Assembly: GCA_937936805.1 (NCBI GenBank)
Contig: CALDDP010000067.1
Coordinates: 1-39,498, forward strand
Source of the DNA: an uncultured Gammaproteobacteria bacterium
Lineage (GTDB): Bacteria; Pseudomonadota; Gammaproteobacteria; GCA-001735895
DNA: 39,498 nt
Direction: 5' to 3'
Shown: positions 32,866 to 39,498 of the stretch, piece by piece
Layout: every line of letters begins with the position of its first letter
How positions within the stretch are numbered: the first letter of the stretch is position 1
The notes under the pieces: generated by a model
Told to the model about the DNA's origin: nothing
What the model saw: only the letters and a program-made list of their open reading frames with translations
The model's database searches: none
Translations under genes and position numbers: made by a program

Positions 32866-34077
32866 TTACGGGGACTTGACGTAATCTTGCAGGCTGATCG
32901 GGAAATCAGCTTCCATAATCAACGCGTAACTCATTTTTTCGAACGAACGGATTACCATCGCCATGCCAATCTCTTCATCCGGCAGTTTGACGAGAAAGTT
33001 CGGGTCTTCCTCTTTCTTGTCGCGGACAACAGTTCCGTAGCGAAGAATTTTCAGTATATTGCCGCTTTCGAGGCCATCGCGATTGCCCAGGTTGATCGCA
33101 ATAGTCTGGTAGATGCCGGTTTGCGAAATTGCATCGAGCAGCGCTACGATTGCTCCGTTGACCTCGTTACGCGGTGGTCTGGGCACGAAATCACGTTCAA
33201 AGTTGGTGTTATCCATCGGGATCACGCGATCGTCACGCAGGATTTCACGATCTGACTGGGTGACTCTTACCGATGCCGGGTCGCCGCGCAGCAACAATTT
33301 GGATTCACCGACGTAAAGCGCTTCGTAGCCCAGCAGTTCATTGGTGATGGGGTCGTACAAGGGCTTGTTAGGGCGATAAATCTGGTAACGTCCACCGCCT
33401 TTGCTGGTGTCGAGCTTGCGCACATAAAGCTTGTCGTTGAGACTGTTAATCAGATGGTTATCGAGGCTGGCGAGTACATAGGCGGAATTGTTCAGCGTGT
33501 CTTCATCCATGATCATCGGACGCTCGAGCAGGTGGCGAATCGAGTCGATTGGAATCGAAGCGATGGTGGCATCGATCGGAGTAGCTCGAACCCTGGGGTT
33601 AACCTTGATCACCTTGAGGCCGTCTGCAGTTTGCGACAGTACCGAGCCGTCTTCACCACGTGACAGGACCTGGACCTTGCGCTCGCCGCCGACGTAGACA
33701 ATGGCAAGGGTATCGCCGGGATAAATCAGGTGAGGATTTTCAACCTGGGGATTCTTGAACCAGATTTCAGGCCAGAACCAGGGATCGCGTAAAAACACGG
33801 TCGAGATATCCCATAACGTATCGCCTTCTTGTACAATGTAGGTTTCGGGATACTCCTCTTCGTAAACGACAGGTTCGACAGGCTCGCTGACCTGGGCGAT
33901 CGGTTCGGGTTCGGGCTCCGGTTCAGCGATGCTAGCTTCGACAGTGTTAGTTTCGGTGGGCTGTTCAGGTTCGTAAACAACGGCGTAGGGTTCTGGCTCG
34001 GCACAGGCAGCTATCAGCAATACAGTGGAAAGCAGAATTATCCCTTTTATATGCTGTCTATTGATGAAGCTAGGCAT
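32866..34077 (-). CDS. LysM-domain lipoprotein
   Basis: Counting from the ATG at 34077, the product has 403 residues. Residues 1-25 form a lipoprotein signal with lipobox LLIAAC (C25), so it is lipid-anchored. A Pro/Glu-rich linker (EPEPEPEP) follows. A LysM peptidoglycan-binding domain covers about residues 77-125: YIVQEGDTLWDIS through ENPHLIYPGDTLAIVYVGG. The remaining roughly 270 residues form the beta-rich C-terminal part common to the LysM proteins found next to dprA in gammaproteobacteria. The frame extends to 34128, but that start is upstream of a probable -10 box, and AGGGG precedes the 34077 ATG. Such proteins link the envelope and peptidoglycan; the exact role is unknown. Confidence 0.92.
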   Translation of the reverse strand: MPSFINRQHIKGIILLSTVLLIAACAEPEPYAVVYEPEQPTETNTVEASIAEPEPEPEPIAQVSEPVEPVVYEEEYPETYIVQEGDTLWDISTVFLRDPWFWPEIWFKNPQVENPHLIYPGDTLAIVYVGGERKVQVLSRGEDGSVLSQTADGLKVIKVNPRVRATPIDATIASIPIDSIRHLLERPMIMDEDTLNNSAYVLASLDNHLINSLNDKLYVRKLDTSKGGGRYQIYRPNKPLYDPITNELLGYEALYVGESKLLLRGDPASVRVTQSDREILRDDRVIPMDNTNFERDFVPRPPRNEVNGAIVALLDAISQTGIYQTIAINLGNRDGLESGNILKILRYGTVVRDKKEEDPNFLVKLPDEEIGMAMVIRSFEKMSYALIMEADFPISLQDYVKSP

Positions 34078-34110
34078 AAAAACCCCTGAAAATGCATTAT
34101 TAATTGATGG

Positions 34111-34116
34111 ATTGTA
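34111..34116 (-). promoter_or_regulatory. Probable -10 box for the LysM lipoprotein gene
   Basis: A TACAAT reads on the minus strand at 34116-34111, with TTGTAG at the -35 position 16 bases upstream (three of six matches). The transcription start would be near 34104, 27 bases before the ATG at 34077, and after the alternative ATG at 34128. Confidence 0.4.
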
Positions 34117-34162
34117 GACTAAAAACATCCGACTACAAGTATTTTACCTGTGAAGATTCTAA

Positions 34163-34168
34163 TATAAT
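34163..34168 (+). promoter_or_regulatory. Probable -10 box for the def-fmt-rsmB operon
   Basis: A consensus TATAAT lies at 34163-34168, 47 bases before the def ATG. The surrounding region is AT-rich and the -35 position is poor (TATTTT at 17 bases' spacing). It stands in the short gap between the divergent LysM and def genes. Confidence 0.45.
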
Positions 34169-34215
34169 CATTAACTTGGAACGACTAGCTGTAACTTTTC
34201 TTGAAGTAATTCACG

Positions 34216-34722
34216 ATGGCACTATTAAATATTTTACATTTCCCCGATCCGCGTCTCAGAACCGTTGCCAAACCGGTTAGCGAATTTGACGAAAACCTTA
34301 AACAACTGGTTAGCGATATGTTCGAAACCATGTACGAAGCGCCTGGTATCGGCCTCGCAGCGACCCAGGTCGATCGGCATATCCGCCTGCTGGTGATGGA
34401 CGTTTCCGAAACGCGAAACCAGCCCAGGTGCCTGATCAATCCGGTGATTTTATCTGCCGAAGGAGAAGAGGAAATGGATGAGGGCTGCCTGTCGGTGCCG
34501 GGCTTCTATGAAAAGGTAAGACGGGCCGACCGTATCCGGGTGAGCACCCAGGATGTGGACGGCGTAAGCTCGGAATTCGAGGCCGAAGGAATCGAGGCAG
34601 TCTGTATCCAGCATGAAATGGACCATCTCGACGGCAAGCTGTTTGTCGATTACCTGTCTAATCTGAAACGTAACCGAATCCGCAGTAAGTTGGTTAAACA
34701 ACAGAAACAAAAGTCCAGCTAG
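34216..34722 (+). CDS. def: Peptide deformylase
   Basis: The 168-residue enzyme has all three deformylase motifs: GIGLAATQV (about 45-53), EGCLSVPG with zinc ligand C91, and HEMDHLDG with zinc ligands H133 and H137 and catalytic E134. The start [19 protein letters not shown] is typical. It removes the formyl group from new proteins in the cytoplasm, using iron or zinc. The def-fmt order (gap of 13 bases) is conserved across bacteria. A basic tail ([16 protein letters not shown]) ends the protein, as in many gammaproteobacterial enzymes. Confidence 0.98.
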   Translation: MALLNILHFPDPRLRTVAKPVSEFDENLKQLVSDMFETMYEAPGIGLAATQVDRHIRLLVMDVSETRNQPRCLINPVILSAEGEEEMDEGCLSVPGFYEKVRRADRIRVSTQDVDGVSSEFEAEGIEAVCIQHEMDHLDGKLFVDYLSNLKRNRIRSKLVKQQKQKSS

Positions 34723-34735
34723 CTTCCCCAAATCT

Positions 34736-35674
34736 ATGTTCAACATTATCTACGCGGGTACTCCGGAATTTGCTGTTCCGGCGCTGGCATCACTGCTGAA
34801 TAGTGAGCACCGCGTCGTAGCGGTGTATACGCAGCCTGACCGTCCGGCCGGGCGTGGTCGCAAACTGCAGCAAAGCCCGGTCAAGCGTTTTGCCCTCGAA
34901 CACAGTTTGACGGTTTGCCAGCCGGTCAATTTCAAGGCCCGCGATGCGGTAGACGAGATACGTGCATTTAATGCCGATCTGATGATCGTCGCTGCCTATG
35001 GTCTGCTCCTGCCAGCGGCGGTACTTTCCGCTCCCCGCCTGGGCTGCGTCAATATACACGCCTCCCTGTTGCCCAGATGGCGAGGTGCCTCGCCGATACA
35101 ACAGGCTATTCTGGCGGGTGACGAGTACAGTGGCGTTACGCTGATGCAGATGGATCAGGGGCTCGATACCGGACCCATGATTGCCGCTCGTCGGGTCGCT
35201 ATCGAGCCCTGCTGGACCGCTACGGAATTGCATGACGTTCTGGCATCGCTGGGTGCCGAGCTGTTGCTGGAATCGATCGATGATATCGAGTCGGCCATTC
35301 GGCAGGCCCGGGCTCAGGACGAATCAGGGGTAACTTACGCGCCCCGCCTGAGCAAGCAGCAGGCTGAAATCGACTGGCACAAGCCGGTCACCGAGTTATC
35401 GAGGGAGGTGCGCGCTTTTAACCCATGGCCGGTTAGCTATACCTGCCTGCAAGATGAAAATGTCCGCATCTGGTCGGCCCGGGTTGCTACCGATATCGAT
35501 CAAAAATTACCCGGCGAGGTAGTTGCTCACGATAACCGCGGCGTATTTGTCAGTGGCATCGACGGGGTTTTGCAAGTGACCGAGTTGCAGTTTACCGGGC
35601 GCAACCGCTGCACCGCGGCACAGGCGCTGAATGCCAGAAACCTGTGCGGATGTTTGCTCGGCAAACAAAAATGA
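34736..35674 (+). CDS. fmt: Methionyl-tRNA formyltransferase
   Basis: The 312-residue protein begins FNIIYAGTPEFAVPALASLL and contains YTQPDRPAGRGRKL, the folate-binding block VNIHASLLPRWRGASPIQQAIL and GVTLMQMDQGLDTGPM. This is the N-terminal formyltransferase domain, followed by a C-terminal OB-like domain (about 206-312; REVRAFNPWP). It formylates Met-tRNA of the initiator from 10-formyl-tetrahydrofolate, the partner reaction of deformylase. It lies between def and rsmB. Its stop codon overlaps the rsmB ATG. The Shine-Dalgarno before 34736 is weak. Confidence 0.97.
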   Translation: MFNIIYAGTPEFAVPALASLLNSEHRVVAVYTQPDRPAGRGRKLQQSPVKRFALEHSLTVCQPVNFKARDAVDEIRAFNADLMIVAAYGLLLPAAVLSAPRLGCVNIHASLLPRWRGASPIQQAILAGDEYSGVTLMQMDQGLDTGPMIAARRVAIEPCWTATELHDVLASLGAELLLESIDDIESAIRQARAQDESGVTYAPRLSKQQAEIDWHKPVTELSREVRAFNPWPVSYTCLQDENVRIWSARVATDIDQKLPGEVVAHDNRGVFVSGIDGVLQVTELQFTGRNRCTAAQALNARNLCGCLLGKQK

Positions 35675-36978
35675 ACTCCTCCAATCCTCGCTGGATCGCC
35701 TTACAGGTAATGTTGCAGGTCGTTGACCGGGGTCGATCGCTGGACGATATATTTGCTGACAGCTGGTATCAGTCGCTAACTGCGAGCAAACGCGATCTGG
35801 GGTTAAGCCGTGAACTCGTTTTCGGTCTATGTCGTTGGTACTACGCGTTGTCGGCATTACTCGCCAGGCGACTGCAAAAACCGCTACGTGAACGCGATCG
35901 CGATATTGAAATCATACTTTTACTGGGACTCTATCAACTACTGGTCATGAAAACCGGGGCTCATGCGGCGGTAAACGAAACCGTGAAACTGACCGGATCA
36001 GGTAAAAAGACCTGGGCGCGTGGACTGGTGAATGCGGTGTTGCGCGCCGTTGTCAGGGAGGAGGCAAGTCTGGATAGCAACGCACAGGCGCAGGCCTACC
36101 CGGACTGGATGCTGGCACGAATTCACCGTGACTGGGGTGAACAGGCAGAGCAGTTGTTAACAGAGGGGAACCAGCGGCCTCCCATGACCCTGCGGGTCGA
36201 TACCCGGCGGGCGAAGCTCGATGATGTGATCGATGCGCTAAGGGCGGATGGCGCAGATGCTCGCAAACATGAAATGGTGGCAACGGCGCTCGAACTGGCA
36301 TCACCATGCGATGTAACTCGACTGACTGGTTTTGAGCAGGGAATTCTCAGTGTGCAGGATGCCGCTGCGCAACTCGCAGCGGGTCTACTGGTATGTGCAG
36401 CAGGCGCGCGCGTGCTCGATGCCTGTGCCGCGCCGGGAGGCAAGACGGCGCATTTGCTGCAGACTTATGATGATATCGAGCTGGATGCGCTTGATAGCAG
36501 CGAAACCCGACTCGAACGGTTGCGGCAAAATCTGCTGCGTATCGATAAATCAGCTAGAATTCTGACAGGAGATGCGGCCGACCCGGACAGTTGGTTCGAT
36601 GGTAACCACTACGACTGTATTCTAGCTGATGTGCCGTGCTCGGCGAGCGGAGTAATACGCCGTCACCCGGACATCAAACTTTTGCGCCGCGAAAGCGATA
36701 TAATGCCGACACTCGCGCAGCAGCGAAAAATTCTGGATGCCTTGTGGCGTCTGTTGAAGCCTGGAGGGAGAATGCTGTATAGCACCTGTTCGATTTTCAA
36801 GGATGAGAATGAGGTCCAGATTGCCAAGTTCCTCGATCGCCACCCTGATGGTAGCGAGGTGACGCTGCACGAGGTCCCCTGGGGCGAGCCTTGTCCGCAC
36901 GGGCGCCAGGTTCTGACCGGGCGGGATAACATGGACGGTTTCTACTATGCGCTGTTAACAAAATCAGGTCATGCATGA
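35671..36978 (+). CDS. rsmB: 16S rRNA (cytosine-967-C5)-methyltransferase
   Basis: Counting from the ATG at 35671, the product has 435 residues. An N-terminal NusB-like RNA-binding domain (about 5-145; LLGLYQLLVMKTGAHAAVNETV) is followed by the SAM methyltransferase domain. DACAAPGGKTAHLL binds SAM, DVPCSASGVIRRHPDIK holds one conserved cysteine, and YSTCSIFKDENE holds the other (catalytic). RsmB methylates C967 of 16S rRNA. The frame extends to 35644, but the ATG at 35671 overlaps the fmt stop as ATGA, the normal coupled start. It overlaps the next gene by four bases. Confidence 0.97.
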   Translation: MNSSNPRWIALQVMLQVVDRGRSLDDIFADSWYQSLTASKRDLGLSRELVFGLCRWYYALSALLARRLQKPLRERDRDIEIILLLGLYQLLVMKTGAHAAVNETVKLTGSGKKTWARGLVNAVLRAVVREEASLDSNAQAQAYPDWMLARIHRDWGEQAEQLLTEGNQRPPMTLRVDTRRAKLDDVIDALRADGADARKHEMVATALELASPCDVTRLTGFEQGILSVQDAAAQLAAGLLVCAAGARVLDACAAPGGKTAHLLQTYDDIELDALDSSETRLERLRQNLLRIDKSARILTGDAADPDSWFDGNHYDCILADVPCSASGVIRRHPDIKLLRRESDIMPTLAQQRKILDALWRLLKPGGRMLYSTCSIFKDENEVQIAKFLDRHPDGSEVTLHEVPWGEPCPHGRQVLTGRDNMDGFYYALLTKSGHA

Positions 36979-37571
36979 CCACTATCACTACACATAGCCG
37001 TCCGCGTCCTGTTCTGCTAGCCCTGCTATTGGCGATGTTGATGGTCGTGACCGCCTCACCGGCCGAGGAGGACAGTCCATTCGTTGTCAAGAGTGCGAAG
37101 TTTAATCTGGATGAGACCATGTTGATGCTTGATCTCGTAATCGATAGTCAGATCCCGGATTTCATTTCGCTAGCAATCGACCAGGGATTTGCGGTGCCGC
37201 TGATGTTCGAAGTTGAAATCCGCGCCGAAAAAGCTTACTGGTTTGATGACAAGGTGGTGTCGTTGAAACAACAGTACATGCTGCACTACCAGCCTATGCT
37301 GGATTCATTCGTGGTGCTCGACGTGAATACCAGGGAACGGCATTATTTCGATCAGCGCAAAGCGGCGGTACAGTTTATCGAATTGGTTTACAATTACCCG
37401 ATGCTGGATATCAACAACCTGGCAGCCGATAAGAATTACTACGCACGTGTGCGCTTTGGTATCGATTCCGATGAGTTGCCGCTGCCGCTGCAGTCGAGCT
37501 GGTTTTGGGATAGTGACTGGGATTTGCAGAGCGATTGGTATGAAGTGGAAATCAGGCGTCCCGCATCATGA
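36975..37571 (+). CDS. DUF4390 domain protein
   Basis: The 198-residue product has an N-terminal signal peptide (about residues 10-29; LLALLLAMLMVVTASPA) and a mature part rich in beta strands. Matching family segments are AKFNLDETMLMLDLVIDSQIP, QGFAVPLMFEVEIRAEKAYWFD, QQYMLHYQPMLDSFVVLDVNT and NYYARVRFGIDSDELPLPLQ. This is the DUF4390 family, found between rsmB and the NtrY-like kinase gene in many proteobacteria. No enzymatic motif is visible; it is likely periplasmic or membrane-attached. It overlaps rsmB by four bases and the kinase gene by four bases, so all three are coupled. Confidence 0.92.
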   Translation: MTTITTHSRPRPVLLALLLAMLMVVTASPAEEDSPFVVKSAKFNLDETMLMLDLVIDSQIPDFISLAIDQGFAVPLMFEVEIRAEKAYWFDDKVVSLKQQYMLHYQPMLDSFVVLDVNTRERHYFDQRKAAVQFIELVYNYPMLDINNLAADKNYYARVRFGIDSDELPLPLQSSWFWDSDWDLQSDWYEVEIRRPAS

Positions 37572-39498
37572 ATAGCACATTTCGCAATACAGTTTCCATA
37601 GTGGTGCTGGTTCTGCTGTTGATGGGATCGCTTTATATGATTAGCGACGCCACTTCTCACTCGGCTACCTTTGGCAAGTACTACAACTGGCTCGTGTTTT
37701 TTAACGCGCTCGGCCTGGTTGCCCTGCTTGGCCTGATTATTTTTAACGTATACAAACTAATCGTACAGTATCGCCTGAAAACGATCGGTTCACGCTTGAC
37801 CGCGCGCATGATCGGAGTGTTCGTCCTGTTGACTATCATTCCGGTGAGCGTGGTTTATTACTTCTCGCTGAGTTTTTTACATCGCGGTATCGACAGCTGG
37901 TTTGATGTCGGCGTCGAGACCGCGCTGGAAGACTCCCTGCAGCTGGGGCGCAGCTCGATGGATCTACGCAAACGCGACGCCTTGCAGAAGACCCGCAGTA
38001 TGTCGAGCGAAATAGTTGAAATCGACGATGATATGCTGGTTGTCTATCTTGACCGCATACGCGAGCAGTATGCTGCTAACGAAGTAACACTTTACGATCA
38101 TCTCAACACAATTATTGCTTCCAGCAGCATCGATTCCACCGAGTTACCGCAAGTTTTGCCGCTGAGCGAAATCGGAGATCTCGATCAGAATAGCCCCTAT
38201 CTTAGACTGGTCGATGACCCGGTATACGGGCTCGCAATACAGATTGTGATTCTGGTGCCAAGTCTGGATGCCACCGAGCCGGCTAAAACGCTGCAGGCAC
38301 AGTATCCTTTTACTGATCGGCTCAACGAACTTACGGTTGGGGTACAGGAAGCGCATAACCGCTACAAGGAGCTTGCGATTCTGCGTGACCCGTTGAAAAC
38401 AAGTTTCACCCTGACGTTATCAATCATATGGCTGTTGAGTGTGTTGTTGGCTATCTGGCTGGCATTTATTGCCGCACGTAAACTGGTGGCGCCGATCAAT
38501 GACCTGGTGGAAGGGACCAAGGCGGTAGCAGCCGGCGATTACGAAAAACAGTTAACCCTGTCGGGCAACGATGAACTCGGGTTTCTGCTGCGCTCTTTCA
38601 ATACCATGACGCGCAAGATTTCGCGCAGCCGCGCTATTGCTGATCAAAGCCAGCGCATGGAAGCGCTGCAGAGAAACTACCTGGAATCGGTAATGGAGCA
38701 TATTACCTCCGGTGTACTGACGATCGATGAGACCGGGTTTATTATTAGCGGTAACCCGGCAGCCTGCCTGATATTTGATATCGAAGATTACTTTTTCAGC
38801 GAACAATACATCAGCGATGTAGTTGCTCATCACCCGATGATGGAACCATTTTTCGATACCGTGCAATCACATGTAAACAATGAAGATGAATGGCAGGAAG
38901 AAATTGTAATATTTGTCCAGGGCGGCAAGAAAGTGCTGCGAGTTCGTGGCACCGCGTTGCTATCACAATCCAAAGAACGCAAGGAGCAGGTCATCGTGGT
39001 CGATGATCTAACCGAATTGATCAAGGCGCAAAAAGATTCTGCCTGGAGTGAAATGGCCCGTCGGCTTGCGCACGAGATCAAAAACCCGTTAACCCCGATT
39101 CAACTGTCGGCGGAACGTCTGCAGCGCAAGTTAAGTGGAGAGGTTAGTGAAGAAAATCAATCGATGCTGGATCGCTATACGCATACTATCGTGCAGCAGG
39201 TCCAGGCGATGAAGCTAATGGTCAACGCCTTTACCGAGTACGCCCGGTCACCGATGAAAAAGCCGCAGCTGGTTGACATGAATGCGATGCTCGAAGAAAT
39301 TGCAGTGCTTTATCATGAAGATAATGCCGACATCGTCATAGACCTGGAACTCGATAAATCGATGCCGCAGATTGAGGCCGACGATGTACGTTTGCGGCAA
39401 CTGGTGCACAATCTGATCAAGAACAGCCTGGAAACGCTAGAGGGTGAGGGGTGGATAAGGCTCAGGACCAGCTGCAGTGTTAAATCGGGCCGCGACTG
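37568..39498 (+). CDS. ntrY: NtrY-like sensor histidine kinase (right-truncated)
   Basis: The frame runs open from the ATG at 37568 (ATGA overlap with the DUF4390 stop) to the window edge, giving 643 complete codons without a stop. Two hydrophobic helices near the N-terminus (about 8-28 and 40-62) are followed by a third at about 76-98. An extracytoplasmic region and another helix pair at about 275-305 then lead into a HAMP domain (about 306-355; RKLVAPINDLVEGTKAVAAG). A PAS domain covers about 370-480. The kinase core has H502 in RRLAHEIKNPLTPIQLSAERL-type sequence and the start of an ATPase domain (HNLIKNSLETL). This is the NtrY layout, and NtrX should follow outside the window. It probably senses redox or envelope state. 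The name follows gene order and domains. Confidence 0.92.
   Translation, partial: MNSTFRNTVSIVVLVLLLMGSLYMISDATSHSATFGKYYNWLVFFNALGLVALLGLIIFNVYKLIVQYRLKTIGSRLTARMIGVFVLLTIIPVSVVYYFSLSFLHRGIDSWFDVGVETALEDSLQLGRSSMDLRKRDALQKTRSMSSEIVEIDDDMLVVYLDRIREQYAANEVTLYDHLNTIIASSSIDSTELPQVLPLSEIGDLDQNSPYLRLVDDPVYGLAIQIVILVPSLDATEPAKTLQAQYPFTDRLNELTVGVQEAHNRYKELAILRDPLKTSFTLTLSIIWLLSVLLAIWLAFIAARKLVAPINDLVEGTKAVAAGDYEKQLTLSGNDELGFLLRSFNTMTRKISRSRAIADQSQRMEALQRNYLESVMEHITSGVLTIDETGFIISGNPAACLIFDIEDYFFSEQYISDVVAHHPMMEPFFDTVQSHVNNEDEWQEEIVIFVQGGKKVLRVRGTALLSQSKERKEQVIVVDDLTELIKAQKDSAWSEMARRLAHEIKNPLTPIQLSAERLQRKLSGEVSEENQSMLDRYTHTIVQQVQAMKLMVNAFTEYARSPMKKPQLVDMNAMLEEIAVLYHEDNADIVIDLELDKSMPQIEADDVRLRQLVHNLIKNSLETLEGEGWIRLRTSCSVKSGRD

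Noticed and set aside
34078-34128. 17-codon N-terminal extension of the LysM lipoprotein
   Set aside because: It begins upstream of the likely -10 box (34111-34116) and would push the lipoprotein signal inward; the ATG at 34077 has a Shine-Dalgarno.

Overview
The window reads as chromosomal DNA of a gammaproteobacterium, probably a free-living aquatic or marine one. The main support is gene order. On the plus strand def-fmt-rsmB-DUF4390-ntrY (34216 to the right edge) is a typical gammaproteobacterial housekeeping string. On the minus strand the dprA-smg-topA-tsaC-hemF block (32770 down to 27245) is equally typical, and its genes nearly touch. No tRNA, rRNA, CRISPR array, insertion sequence or phage gene was recognised.

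Left part (1-13349): the tail of a YtkA/FixH-like gene, a MauG-type di-haem cytochrome c peroxidase and an MlrC-type M81 metallopeptidase run on the plus strand. They meet a giant minus-strand gene (2783-9664, 2293 aa). This encodes a SARP-like DNA-binding domain and BTAD followed by five tandem modules of about 410 residues, each a TolB-like domain plus TPRs. To its right lie a small hypothetical gene with a clear hairpin terminator and a two-component pair. The sensor kinase of the pair has a periplasmic PhnD-type binding domain (TtrS-like), and the regulator is FixJ/TtrR-like.

Middle part (13350-24316): a DsrE-like periplasmic protein, a thioredoxin-fold protein and a metallo-beta-lactamase-fold protein follow the two-component pair in the same direction, which suggests a sulfur or thiol-linked function. 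Then come a LysE/RhtB exporter with no ordinary start codon, a Nudix hydrolase, an SDR plus ureidoglycolate-lyase-like pair, a thioesterase, a YadG/YadH-like ABC exporter, a DUF1127 gene, a quinone oxidoreductase, an EamA transporter and a mercaptopyruvate sulfurtransferase.

Right part (24313-39498): a compact minus-strand operon encodes a PhnZ/TmpB-type HD-domain oxygenase, a gamma-butyrobetaine-hydroxylase/TmpA-type Fe(II)/2-oxoglutarate oxygenase and a HAD phosphatase. This is the signature of oxidative phosphonate breakdown, plausibly of a quaternary-ammonium phosphonate yielding glycine betaine and phosphate. Beyond it lie the haem, tRNA-modification, topoisomerase and DprA genes, a LysM lipoprotein, and the def-fmt-rsmB-DUF4390-ntrY string cut by the window edge.

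The most unusual items are the five-module giant regulator, the TmpA/TmpB-like operon with its HAD partner, the PhnD-sensor kinase next to the DsrE/thioredoxin/MBL genes, and the LysE gene whose conserved N-terminus lies upstream of any ATG, GTG or TTG. All function calls come from reading motifs; no database search or alignment was run.
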